From Ramlibacter aurantiacus (GTDB taxonomy: Bacteria > Pseudomonadota > Gammaproteobacteria > Burkholderiales > Burkholderiaceae_C), in NCBI RefSeq assembly GCF_016722895.1, contig NZ_JAEQNA010000013.1:1-64000 (forward strand): a stretch of DNA of 64,000 nucleotides, given 5' to 3'. The position numbers were made by a program, and so were the translations under genes. This document shows, piece by piece, positions 16,543 through 24,708 of this stretch. The stretch's first letter is position 1, and every line of letters begins with the position of its first letter. The notes beneath the pieces are model-generated. The model saw nothing but the letters and a program-made list of their open reading frames with translations. It searched no databases and was not told the origin of the DNA.

Positions 16543-17133
16543 ATGCTTGAACAACGGATTCAACAGCAGTTCATCGACAGCGCGGATCTGAAATACCAGG
16601 CCGCGCAGACGCTGACCAAGCCCATTTCGGCGGCCATCCAGGCCATGCTGGCCTGCGTCACCAGCGGCGGCAAGGTGCTGGCCTGCGGCAACGGCGGATC
16701 GGCTGCCGACGCGCAGCACTTCTCGGCCGAATTCGTGGGGCGGTTCGAGCGGGAACGCCCCGAGCTGGCGGCGATCTCGCTGACCACCGACACGTCCATC
16801 CTCACGGCCATCGCCAACGACTACCACTTCGACCAGATCTTCGCCAAGCAGGTACGCGCCCTCGGCCAGCCCGGCGATGTCCTGCTGGCCATGTCGACCA
16901 GCGGCAACTCCGCCAACGTGCTGACCGCCATCGAAGCGGCGCATGAGCGGGAGATGACCGTGGTGGCCCTCACCGGTCGAGGGGGCGGTCGGATGGCCCA
17001 GGCCCTGCGCGAGACCGACGTCCATATCTGCGTGCCGCACGAGCGCACCGCCCGCATCCAGGAGGTGCATCTGCTGACCCTGCACTGCATCTGCGACGGT
17101 GTCGACGCCCAACTGCTTGGCGATCAGGAATAG
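16543..17133 (+). CDS. diaA: SIS-domain protein DiaA / phosphoheptose isomerase family
   Basis: A 196-residue SIS-domain protein with CGNGGSAADAQHF (about 50-62), STSGNSANV and the C-terminal LLTLHCICDGVD helix. The sequence family contains both sedoheptulose-7-phosphate isomerase (GmhA) and DiaA, a tetramer that binds DnaA and helps start replication. The neighbourhood rsmI-yraN-here-BON is that of diaA in enterobacteria, which favours DiaA; no other LPS-heptose gene is near. The sequence alone does not decide. Confidence 0.8.
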   Translation: MLEQRIQQQFIDSADLKYQAAQTLTKPISAAIQAMLACVTSGGKVLACGNGGSAADAQHFSAEFVGRFERERPELAAISLTTDTSILTAIANDYHFDQIFAKQVRALGQPGDVLLAMSTSGNSANVLTAIEAAHEREMTVVALTGRGGGRMAQALRETDVHICVPHERTARIQEVHLLTLHCICDGVDAQLLGDQE

Positions 17134-17140
17134 TTCCCGA

Positions 17141-17794
17141 ATGAAACACATGCAACGCCTTCTGCTTTCCACCCTCTGCGCCACCGTGCTGGCCGGCGGC
17201 CTGACCGCCTGTGCGCCGTTGGTGCTCGGCGGCGCCGCCATGACCGCGCTGGTGGCCATGGACCGCCGCACCTCGGGGGCCCAGCTGGAAGACCAGGGCA
17301 TCGAGATGCGCGCCGCCAGCCAGGTGCGGGCCGTGCTCGGCGATCGCGGCAACGTGAACATCACCAGCTACAACCGGCAGGTACTGCTCACCGGTGAGGT
17401 GCCCGAACCTGCGCAGCGGCAGCTGGTCGAGGATGTGGTGGCCAAGGTCGAAAACGTCCGGGGCGTGGTCAACGAGCTGGTCGTGGGTTTCCCCAGCAGC
17501 CTGACCCAGCGCTCGTCGGACACGCTGCTCACGGGCCGCGTACGCGCGGCCCTGGTCGATGCGCGCGACCTGTCCGCGCCGGCGTTCAAAGTGGTGACGG
17601 AACGTGGAAGCGTGTATCTGATGGGCCGCGTGACGCAGCGCGAAGCCGATCGCGCGGGCCAGGTGGCGCGCAATGTTTCGGGTGTTCAGCGCGTGGTGCG
17701 CATCTTCGAAATCATCAGCGAGGACGAACTCGGTCGCATCACCACGGTGCGGCAGCCGGCCGCCTCCCAGGCACCCGCCCCCGTGAGCCGCTGA
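17141..17794 (+). CDS. dolP: dual BON-domain outer-membrane lipoprotein (DolP-like)
   Basis: A 217-residue protein with a lipoprotein signal ending GGLTAC and two BON domains (about 50-115 and 128-195), e.g. VNITSYNRQVLLTGEV and VYLMGRVTQREAD. DolP (YraP) supports outer-membrane integrity and binds anionic phospholipids. Position after diaA matches the enterobacterial cluster. The Pro/Ala-rich tail is short. ATG 17141 is chosen as the start of the signal peptide; it is 7 bp after diaA. Confidence 0.88.
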   Translation: MKHMQRLLLSTLCATVLAGGLTACAPLVLGGAAMTALVAMDRRTSGAQLEDQGIEMRAASQVRAVLGDRGNVNITSYNRQVLLTGEVPEPAQRQLVEDVVAKVENVRGVVNELVVGFPSSLTQRSSDTLLTGRVRAALVDARDLSAPAFKVVTERGSVYLMGRVTQREADRAGQVARNVSGVQRVVRIFEIISEDELGRITTVRQPAASQAPAPVSR

Positions 17795-17833
17795 CCGCTC
17801 CGGCGCAGGCCAGGGCGCTTCAGCGGCGGCGAC

Positions 17834-18736
17834 TCAACGAAGCCGCTTGATCAGGCTGGACGTGTCCCAGCGGCTCCCGCCAAGGGTTTGTACGTCACCG
17901 TAGAACTGGTCCACGAGTGCCGTGACCGGCAGCCGGGCCCCATTGCGCCTGGCCTCCTCCAGCACGAGGCCGAGGTCCTTGCGCATCCAGTCCACCGCGA
18001 AGCCGAAGTCGAACTGGTCGTCGATCATGGTCTTGCCGCGGTTGTCCATCTGCCAGCTCTGAGCGGCACCCTTGCCGATCACCTCCAGCACCTGGCGCAT
18101 GTCCAGGCCCGCCTTCTGCCCGAAGGCGATCGCCTCCGCCAGTCCCTGGACCAGGCCGGCGATGCAGATCTGGTTGACCATCTTGGTCAGTTGCCCCGCG
18201 CCCACCTCGCCCAGGCGGGTGAAGGCCCGCGAGTAAGCCAGCGCCAGCGGGCGGGCGGCGTCGAAAGTGTTCGCGTCGCCGCCGCACATCACGGTGAGCT
18301 GCCCGTTCTGCGCGCCGGATTGGCCACCGGACACCGGCGCGTCCATGAACTGCAGACCCAGCGCCTGCGCCTGCGCGTGCAGCTCGCGCGCCACGTCGGC
18401 CGACGCCGTGGTGTGGTCGACCAAGATCGCGCCCTTGCGCATGCCGGCGAAGGCGCCATCAGGCCCCAGTACCACCGAGCGCAGGTCGTCGTCGTTGCCC
18501 ACGCAACAGAAGACGAGGTCGCATCCCGCGACGGCCTCGCGCGGCGTGGGCGCCGAGCGACCGCCGAACTCCTGCGTCCAGGCCTGTGCCTTGGCAGGGC
18601 TTCGGTTGTAGACGCTGACGGCGTGTCCCGCGCGCGCCAGGTGGCCGGCCATGGGGAAGCCCATCACGCCGAGGCCGAGGAAGGCCACGGATCGGGCCGG
18701 GGTGGATTCGTAGGTGCGGGGGTTGATGCTGCTCAT
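17834..18736 (-). CDS. NAD(P)-dependent 3-hydroxyisobutyrate/tartronate-semialdehyde dehydrogenase family oxidoreductase
   Basis: A 300-residue beta-hydroxyacid dehydrogenase. The Rossmann motif is FLGLGVMGFPMA (about 19-30), substrate motif DAPVSGGQSGA near 130, and the catalytic lysine lies in GQLTKMVNQ near 180. The family reduces or oxidises short 3-hydroxy acids; the substrate cannot be assigned from sequence. It starts 19 bp after pilU on the same strand, so it may be read through from the pil genes, though a functional link is not obvious. Confidence 0.85.
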   Translation of the reverse strand: MSSINPRTYESTPARSVAFLGLGVMGFPMAGHLARAGHAVSVYNRSPAKAQAWTQEFGGRSAPTPREAVAGCDLVFCCVGNDDDLRSVVLGPDGAFAGMRKGAILVDHTTASADVARELHAQAQALGLQFMDAPVSGGQSGAQNGQLTVMCGGDANTFDAARPLALAYSRAFTRLGEVGAGQLTKMVNQICIAGLVQGLAEAIAFGQKAGLDMRQVLEVIGKGAAQSWQMDNRGKTMIDDQFDFGFAVDWMRKDLGLVLEEARRNGARLPVTALVDQFYGDVQTLGGSRWDTSSLIKRLR

Positions 18737-18755
18737 GCCGCCATCCTAGAGGCAG

Positions 18756-19892
18756 TCAGACGATGGCCAGGTGCTCGGTGCCGGCGGCCAGGTTCTGCGA
18801 CTTCGCGCGCCGGCTGTTGAGCTTGATCTGCAGCCGCAGGTCGTTGACCGAATCGGCGTTGCGCAGTGCGTCCTCGTAGCTGATCACGTCGGTTTCGAAC
18901 AGGTCGTAGAGCGCCTGGTCGAAGGTCTGCATGCCCAGGTTGCCGCTCTTTTTCATGACCTCCTTGATGGCGGTCACCTCGCCCTTGAAGATGAGGTCGG
19001 CGATCAGCGGCGAGTTCAGCATGATCTCCACCGCCGCCTTCCGGCCCTTGCCGTCCTGCCGCGGAATCAGCCGCTGCGAGACCAGGGCCCGCAGGTTCAA
19101 CGACAGGTCCATCAGCAGCTGCGACCGACGGTCCTCGGGAAAGAAGTTGACGATGCGGTCCAGCGCCTGGTTGGCGCTGTTGGCGTGCAGCGTGGCCATG
19201 CACAGGTGCCCCGTCTCGGAGAACGCGATCGCATGTTCCATGGTTTCGCGGTCGCGGATCTCGCCCATCAGGATCACGTCGGGAGACTGGCGCAGCGTGT
19301 TCTTCAGCGCCGCCTCCCAGCTGTCGGTGTCCAGGCCCACCTCGCGCTGCGACACCACGCAGTTCTTGTGCGGATGGATGAATTCCACCGGATCTTCGAT
19401 CGTGATGATGTGCCCGTAGGAGTTTTCATTGCGCCAGTCGATCATGGCCGCCAAGGTGGTCGACTTGCCCGACCCGGTGCTGCCCACCAGCACGCACAGC
19501 CCGCGCTTGCCCATGGCCACTTCCTTGAGCACCGGCGGCATGCCCAGGCCGTCGATCGAGGGCAGCGACTGCGGGATGACCCGCAGGACCATGCCGACCT
19601 TGCCCAACTGCACGAAGGCGTTGACGCGGAAGCGGCCGATGCCCGCCGGCGAGATGGCGAAGTTGCACTCCTTGGTGCGCTCGAACTCGGCGCTCTGCCG
19701 GTCGTTCATGATCGAGCGCGCCAGCGCCAGGGTATGGGCACCGGTCAGGGGCTGCGGGGACACCTTGGTGAGCTTGCCGTCCACCTTCATGGCCGGCGGG
19801 AAGTCTCCGGTGATGAACAGGTCGCTGCCATTGCGACTGATCATGAGCTTCAGCAGGTCATTGATGAACTTGCTGGCCTGGTCTCTTTCCAT
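18756..19892 (-). CDS. pilU: type IV pilus retraction ATPase PilU
   Basis: A 378-residue hexameric secretion ATPase of the PilT/PilU type. It has Walker A GSTGSGKS (137-144), the Asp box EDPVEF, Walker B region VILMGEIRDRETM and the His box TGHLCMATLH. The C-terminal extension beyond PilT length and the sequence order place it with PilU, the accessory retraction motor that supports PilT during twitching. It follows the cNMP-binding gene by nine bases. Confidence 0.93.
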   Translation of the reverse strand: MERDQASKFINDLLKLMISRNGSDLFITGDFPPAMKVDGKLTKVSPQPLTGAHTLALARSIMNDRQSAEFERTKECNFAISPAGIGRFRVNAFVQLGKVGMVLRVIPQSLPSIDGLGMPPVLKEVAMGKRGLCVLVGSTGSGKSTTLAAMIDWRNENSYGHIITIEDPVEFIHPHKNCVVSQREVGLDTDSWEAALKNTLRQSPDVILMGEIRDRETMEHAIAFSETGHLCMATLHANSANQALDRIVNFFPEDRRSQLLMDLSLNLRALVSQRLIPRQDGKGRKAAVEIMLNSPLIADLIFKGEVTAIKEVMKKSGNLGMQTFDQALYDLFETDVISYEDALRNADSVNDLRLQIKLNSRRAKSQNLAAGTEHLAIV

Positions 19893-19901
19893 CCCTCGGC
19901 C

Positions 19902-20534
19902 TCAGCGGGCGTTGTCGGTCACGCGGGCACTCACGGCCCGCAGGCGCAGCGACAGCTTGCGCGCGAGCAGGCCGACCAGGCTGGCGGCGAGCGCCGGGTC
20001 GTTGGCCATCATCTCGTCGAGCGCGCGCGGGTCCATGACCGCCACCTCGCACTCGGTGAGGGTGATGCAGTGCGAAAAGCGCGACCCGCTGTCCAGCAGC
20101 GACATCTCCCCGAGCATGTCACCCGGTCGCGCCTCGGCCAGGCGCACATGTTCGCCCCAAGGCTGGACACGGTCGACCGCCACACTGCCGGAGAGCAGCA
20201 CCACCATCCAGTTGCTGTATTCGTCCTGACGCACGATGTCGCGGTCCGCCGGCACCACCGCGTACTCGAAGAACCGCTCCATGCGCTCCATCGCCTCGGG
20301 CGACAGGCGGCTCATGAACTTGTCCTTGCTCCACAGGCCTCGCAGCAGACGGCCACCCTGGCTGGCGGGGATTCGGCGGGCGCCCACCTCCACAGCCCGC
20401 GCATCCCAGGGCACCAGCATGCCGGCATCCAGGCCCTGCTCCATGAAGGCGGTGGAGAACATCAGCGAATCCGTGCCCTCGCCGGGTGCGGGGCCGCGGC
20501 CCGATCGCTTGAACAGTCCCAATACGCTCTTCAT
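19902..20534 (-). CDS. cyclic nucleotide-binding domain protein between pilT and pilU
   Basis: A 210-residue protein with a CRP-type cyclic-nucleotide-binding beta-barrel (about 70-185): ADRDIVRQDEYSNWMVVLLSG and GDMLGEMSLLDSGSRFSH. No helix-turn-helix follows, so it is not a transcription factor of the usual kind. The phosphate-binding cassette keeps GE and an Arg, but spacing differs from CRP, so ligand binding is uncertain. It is embedded between pilT (37-bp gap) and pilU (9-bp gap), which suggests control of pilus retraction by a second messenger; that is inference. Confidence 0.8.
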   Translation of the reverse strand: MKSVLGLFKRSGRGPAPGEGTDSLMFSTAFMEQGLDAGMLVPWDARAVEVGARRIPASQGGRLLRGLWSKDKFMSRLSPEAMERMERFFEYAVVPADRDIVRQDEYSNWMVVLLSGSVAVDRVQPWGEHVRLAEARPGDMLGEMSLLDSGSRFSHCITLTECEVAVMDPRALDEMMANDPALAASLVGLLARKLSLRLRAVSARVTDNAR

Positions 20535-20571
20535 GGTCGTTCTCCTCCTGGGGTGTGGTGGCCGACGGTGG

Positions 20572-21615
20572 TCACCCGACGAAGTTTTCTGGAATCTTGG
20601 CCTTCGAACGCGCCTCGGCAGAGCTGATCAGGTTGCGCTTGACCAGGTCGGTGAGGCACTGGTCCAGCGTCTGCATGCCGTAGGCGTTGCCGGTCTGGAT
20701 GGACGAGTACATCTGCGCCACCTTCGCTTCGCGAATGAGGTTGCGGATGGCGGGGGTGCCGATCATGATTTCATGCGCCGCCACCCGCCCCGAACCGTCC
20801 TTGGTCTTGCACAGCGTCTGTGAGATCACCGCCTGCAGCGACTCCGAAAGCATGGCGCGCACCATTTCTTTTTCTTCGGCCGGAAAGACGTCGATGATCC
20901 GGTCGATGGTCTTGGCGGCGCTGGACGTGTGCAGCGTGCCGAACACCAGGTGGCCGGTCTCGGCGGCCGTCATGGCCAGGCGGATGGTCTCCAGGTCGCG
21001 CATCTCACCGACCAAGATGGCGTCGGGGTCCTCGCGCAGCGCGGAACGCAGCGCAGCGGCGAAGGACAGCGTCATGTTGCCCACCTCGCGCTGGTTCACC
21101 AGGCACTTCTTCGACTCGTGCACGAACTCGATCGGGTCTTCCACCGTGAGGATGTGGCCGTACTCAGTCTCGTTCAAGTAGTTGATCATCGCCGCCAGCG
21201 TGGTCGACTTTCCCGAGCCGGTGGGCCCGGTGACCAGCACCAGGCCTCGCGGCTTGAGCGCCAGATCGCCGAAGATCTTGGGCGCGTTGAGCTGCTCGAG
21301 CGTGAGGATCTTCGAGGGGATGGTCCGGAACACCGCGGCCGCGCCGCGCTGCTGGTTGAATGCGTTCACCCGGAAGCGCGCCAGTCCTTCGATCTCGAAC
21401 GAGAAGTCGCATTCCATGAACTCCTCGTACTGCTTGCGCTGGCTGTCGTTCATGATGTCGTACACCATGGCATGGACCTGCTTGTGGTCCAGGGGCTCGA
21501 CGTTGATGCGCCTCACGTCGCCATGCACCCGGATCATGGGAGGAAGGCCGGAGGACAGGTGCAGGTCCGACGCCTTGTTCTTCACGCTGAAGGCGAGCAG
21601 CTGGGTAATATCCAC
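20572..21615 (-). CDS. pilT: type IV pilus twitching motility ATPase PilT
   Basis: A 347-residue hexameric ATPase that depolymerises type IV pili to power retraction. Walker A is GPTGSGKS (130-137), followed by EDPIEF, ILVGEMRDLETI and the His box TGHLVFGTLH. The N-terminal PAS-like part (ASDLHLSSGLPP) is intact. The start is GTG at 21615, giving the usual N-terminus MDITQLLAF. First gene of a pilT, cNMP-binding, pilU run. A candidate promoter overlaps the start of the divergent yggS. Confidence 0.95.
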   Translation of the reverse strand: MDITQLLAFSVKNKASDLHLSSGLPPMIRVHGDVRRINVEPLDHKQVHAMVYDIMNDSQRKQYEEFMECDFSFEIEGLARFRVNAFNQQRGAAAVFRTIPSKILTLEQLNAPKIFGDLALKPRGLVLVTGPTGSGKSTTLAAMINYLNETEYGHILTVEDPIEFVHESKKCLVNQREVGNMTLSFAAALRSALREDPDAILVGEMRDLETIRLAMTAAETGHLVFGTLHTSSAAKTIDRIIDVFPAEEKEMVRAMLSESLQAVISQTLCKTKDGSGRVAAHEIMIGTPAIRNLIREAKVAQMYSSIQTGNAYGMQTLDQCLTDLVKRNLISSAEARSKAKIPENFVG

Positions 21616-21651
21616 GGATCTTCTTCCCGTAACGGTTCAGTTGGCCGTGGG

Positions 21652-21681
21652 ATTATGACGAGCATTGCAGCCAACCTCCAA
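21652..21681 (-). promoter_or_regulatory. candidate pilT promoter inside the start of yggS
   Basis: On the minus strand TTGGAG (21676-21681) and CATAAT (21652-21657) are 18 nt apart. The -10 box overlaps the yggS start codon, so the two divergent genes would interfere. The -35 box matches only its first half well. Confidence 0.4.
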
Positions 21682-22353
21682 AGGGTAAGAGAGCGCATCG
21701 GCCTGGCCTGTGCAGCCGCGCAACGCGACCCTCGAGAGGTTGCCCTGCTGGCCGTTTCCAAGACGCAGCCGGCCTCGGCCGTGCGCGAAGCCGCGGCGGC
21801 GGGGCAACGGGCGTTCGGCGAGAACTACGTGCAGGAAGGCGTGGACAAGCAGCGCGAACTGGCCGGACTCGGCCTGCAGTGGCACTGCATCGGGCCGCTG
21901 CAATCGAACAAGACGAGGCAGGTGGCCGAGCACTTCGACTGGGTGCACGGGGTGGACCGGCTGCGCATCGCGCAGCGGCTGTCACAACAACGGCCTGATT
22001 CCCTGCCCGCCCTGAATGTCTGCATTCAAGTGAACCTGGAAGACGCCCCGACCAAATCGGGGGTGACGGGAGCCGAGGCGCTGGCACTGGCCCGCGACGT
22101 CGCGGGCCTGCCGCGGTTGGCGCTGCGCGGAATCATGCACATCCCGGAACCGGCCGCCGATTTCGAGCGGCAGAAGGCGGTCCATCTGCGCGCACGTGCG
22201 CTGTTCGACGACTTGCGCGCGGCAGGCTTCGAGCTGGACACCCTCTCGATGGGCATGAGCGATGACCTCGAAGCGGCCATCGCCGCCGGCAGCACCCTGG
22301 TACGGGTGGGCACGGCGATCTTCGGCGAACGCGCTCGCGCCGCCGCTGGTTGA
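21655..22353 (+). CDS. yggS: YggS family PLP-binding protein
   Basis: A 232-residue single-domain alanine-racemase-fold protein. The PLP lysine is in LLAVSKTQP near residue 36, with GENYVQE, WHCIGPLQSNK and the phosphate-binding end SMGMSDDLEAAI and VRVGTAIFGER. YggS/PROSC proteins control the cellular pool of pyridoxal phosphate and have no known catalytic activity. It is divergent from pilT, a common neighbour pair in proteobacteria. It ends 1 bp from convergent glpK. Confidence 0.93.
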   Translation: MTSIAANLQRVRERIGLACAAAQRDPREVALLAVSKTQPASAVREAAAAGQRAFGENYVQEGVDKQRELAGLGLQWHCIGPLQSNKTRQVAEHFDWVHGVDRLRIAQRLSQQRPDSLPALNVCIQVNLEDAPTKSGVTGAEALALARDVAGLPRLALRGIMHIPEPAADFERQKAVHLRARALFDDLRAAGFELDTLSMGMSDDLEAAIAAGSTLVRVGTAIFGERARAAAG

Positions 22354-22354
22354 A

Positions 22355-23848
22355 TCAGCCCGCCACCGCCTGCCGCACCGCGCGTTCCCACTGCGCCATT
22401 CGCTCGGCGGCACGGTCGCGGCCCCAGGCCGGTTCAAAGACCCGCTCGCGCTGCCACAGGCTGGCGATCTCGCCCTCGTGCGACCACACGCCGGTGGCCA
22501 GGCCGGCCAGGTAGGCCGCGCCCAGCGCCGTGGTCTCGGCCACCTGCGGACGCACCACCGGAATCCCCAGCAGGTCCGCCTGGAACTGCATCAGCAGGTC
22601 GTTCACGCTCGCGCCGCCGTCCACCCGCAGCTCGGACAGGGGCGCCGCACCCGCGGCCGCGGCATCGCGGCTCATGGCTTCCAGCAGCGCGGCACTCTGG
22701 CAGCCGATGCTCTCCAGCGCCGCGCGCGCGATGTGGGCCAGGGTGGTGCCACGGGTCATGCCGGTGAGCGTGCCGCGCGCATCGGGCTTCCAGTAGGGCG
22801 CCCCCAGCCCGGTGAAGGCCGGCACCAGCGACACGCCGCCCGCATCGGGCACGCTGGCGGCAAGCGCCTCGATGTCGGCGCTGCGGCTGATGGCCCGCAG
22901 GCCGTCGCGCAGCCACTGCACCACGGCACCGGCCACGAAGACACTGCCTTCCAGCGCGTATTGCGCCTGGCCTGCGGCCTGGGCGGTGCGGGTGGTGACC
23001 AGGCCGTTGGCCGAGGCCTGGAAACGGTTGCCGGTGTGCATCAGCATGAAGCAGCCGGTGCCATAGGTGTTCTTGGCCATGCCGGGCGCGAAACACGCCT
23101 GCCCGAAAAGCGCGGCCTGCTGGTCACCCGCAATGCCGGTGATGGGCACCGGCGCGCCGAGCAGATCGGCGCGTGCCGTGCCGAACATCGAACTGGACGC
23201 TTGCACCCGTGGCAGCAGCGCGGGCGGAATGTCCAGCCGCGCCAGCAGCTCGGCGTCCCAGTCGCTGCGGTGCACGTCGAACAGCATGGTGCGCGAGGCA
23301 TTGCTCACGTCGGTCGCGTGCACCGCCCCGCCCGTGAGTTGCCATAGCAGCCAGCTGTCCACCGTCCCGAAGGCGAGCTCACCTCGCTCGGCGCGCGCGC
23401 GCAGCCCGGGCACCTGCTCCAGCAGCCAGGCAATCTTGGTCGCCGAGAAGTAGGGGTCGATCACCAGCCCCGTGCGCTCGCGCACCAGCGGCTCCAGGCC
23501 GTCCTCACGCAGGCGCGCGCACAGCGGTTCGGTGCGCCGGTCCTGCCAGACGATGGCCGGATGCACCGGCTGGCCCGTGGCGCGGTCCCAGACCAGCGCG
23601 GTCTCGCGCTGGTTCGTGATGCCGATGGCGGCCAGCTCGCGGGCTGCGACGCCCGCCTGGGCCAGGGCCTGCCGGGCGGTGTCGAGCTGGCCGCGCCAGA
23701 TCTCGATGGGATCGTGCTCGACCCAGCCGGGTTGCGGGTAGGACTGCGGCAGTTCAAGCTGCGCCTGGGCCAGCGGGCGGCCGTCGGCGTCGAAGACGAT
23801 GCTGCGCGAACTGGAGGTGCCCTGGTCCAGGGCAAGCAGGTAGGTCAT
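22355..23848 (-). CDS. glpK: glycerol kinase
   Basis: A 497-residue FGGY-family kinase that phosphorylates glycerol to glycerol 3-phosphate. It opens with LALDQGTSSSRSIVFD, has NQRETALVWD and the FGGY signature region GAPYWKPDARGTL, and ends with the ATP-binding helix. Length is standard. No glpF, glpD or glpR is adjacent, so it stands alone. A possible -10 box TAGCAT (minus strand, 23882-23887) lies about 33 bp upstream. Confidence 0.95.
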   Translation of the reverse strand: MTYLLALDQGTSSSRSIVFDADGRPLAQAQLELPQSYPQPGWVEHDPIEIWRGQLDTARQALAQAGVAARELAAIGITNQRETALVWDRATGQPVHPAIVWQDRRTEPLCARLREDGLEPLVRERTGLVIDPYFSATKIAWLLEQVPGLRARAERGELAFGTVDSWLLWQLTGGAVHATDVSNASRTMLFDVHRSDWDAELLARLDIPPALLPRVQASSSMFGTARADLLGAPVPITGIAGDQQAALFGQACFAPGMAKNTYGTGCFMLMHTGNRFQASANGLVTTRTAQAAGQAQYALEGSVFVAGAVVQWLRDGLRAISRSADIEALAASVPDAGGVSLVPAFTGLGAPYWKPDARGTLTGMTRGTTLAHIARAALESIGCQSAALLEAMSRDAAAAGAAPLSELRVDGGASVNDLLMQFQADLLGIPVVRPQVAETTALGAAYLAGLATGVWSHEGEIASLWQRERVFEPAWGRDRAAERMAQWERAVRQAVAG

Positions 23849-23903
23849 GGGCGGGCCTGACGGGACAGCGGCGACAGCCGCATGCTATCCCGCGGCGGCG
23901 CGC

Positions 23904-24125
23904 CTAACGCTCGGGCTCGTTGTCCGATGGGGCCGCGCTGTCGGCGGCGCGGACCTCCGCCGAGGTGGGCAGGGCTTCGAGCTTCATCGTCGACTCGTCG
24001 TCCGACGCCACGGCATGTCCTTTCAGGAGGGTGCGGGCCGTGAGCTTCTTCCTCACCTTGCCGCGCCCAATGCTGCCGTGCGAGTTCCACTCCGAGGCGT
24101 CGCTCGCCCTGAACTTGTCGCTCAT
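23904..24125 (-). CDS. small conserved-looking hypothetical protein
   Basis: A 73-residue hydrophilic protein I do not recognise. The N-terminal half is basic (GRGKVRKKLTARTLLKGHAV), the C-terminal half is acidic and Ala/Glu-rich, and there is no membrane segment or Cys. The start is supported by a ribosome binding site (CAGGAG) eight bases before ATG 24125. It is divergent from the acidic protein gene at 24364, with a long inverted repeat between them. Confidence 0.6.
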   Translation of the reverse strand: MSDKFRASDASEWNSHGSIGRGKVRKKLTARTLLKGHAVASDDESTMKLEALPTSAEVRAADSAAPSDNEPER

Positions 24126-24251
24126 CCTGTCACTCCTGCTTCTTGGGTTGGGACCGCCCCATCATGGAACGAAGCGGCACCCGGCAAGCGCAGCCGTCCC
24201 TGGCCGCCTGCAAACAGCACCGGCGACGTGACAAATTAGGCGATAGGTACA

Positions 24252-24309
24252 AGCGCCTGCGCCGCGTCCGACAACAGGCAGATGCCCCAGCCGACGCGGC
24301 GCAGGCGCT
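24252..24309. repeat. 17-bp perfect inverted repeat with 24-nt spacer
   Basis: The arms AGCGCCTGCGCCGCGTC (24252-24268) and GACGCGGCGCAGGCGCT (24293-24309) are exact reverse complements. It lies in the 238-bp divergent region between two small genes, 55 bp before the ATG at 24364. No T run follows on either strand, so it is not a normal terminator. A transcript from the left would fold into a very stable hairpin; alternatively it is a double-stranded operator. Confidence 0.85.
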
Positions 24310-24363
24310 GCCCATCCCACACTGCCCTCCACTCAACCACTTGTTCAGCCCACAGGAGGGCAC

Positions 24364-24708
24364 ATGGCCTACAGCAGCATCCTGGGTGCCGATCCGGCAC
24401 CCACACAAGCCAGCGGTCGCGACGCCGACGCACTCGGCCCCAGCGACAGCTCCGACACCGGCAGCGATGCCATCGGCACCGGCGAGATCCACGGCGACAG
24501 CGACGCCGCGGGCACCGGCGAGCGCGGCGCCGTCTTCGGCCCAGACGCCGTCGAAGGCGGCGACATCAGGCCGGACCATGTGGTGAACGTCGCCGGCAAC
24601 GGCGACGGCTTCCCGGAAGCCGACCCCGACAGCACCGAGTTCACCGATCTCGACAGCGACAGCGACGGCGAAGGGGAAGACGAGGACGACGAGGAGCCTC
24701 CGCGTTGA
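24364..24708 (+). CDS. acidic low-complexity protein upstream of recQ
   Basis: A 114-residue, strongly acidic protein rich in Asp, Gly, Ser and Glu, with a tail of almost continuous acidic residues (about 95-111). It has no Cys, no membrane segment and few hydrophobic residues, so it is probably disordered. An AGGAGG-type ribosome binding site (CAGGAGGGC) supports ATG 24364. Its stop codon overlaps the likely TTG start of recQ by four bases (TTGA), implying translational coupling. A DNA-mimic or protein-interaction role is only a guess. Confidence 0.7.
   Translation: MAYSSILGADPAPTQASGRDADALGPSDSSDTGSDAIGTGEIHGDSDAAGTGERGAVFGPDAVEGGDIRPDHVVNVAGNGDGFPEADPDSTEFTDLDSDSDGEGEDEDDEEPPR

Noticed and set aside
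16543..17133. Calling the SIS-domain gene gmhA for LPS heptose synthesis
   Set aside because: No other heptose gene is near and the rsmI-yraN-BON neighbourhood is that of diaA; retained as the alternative only.
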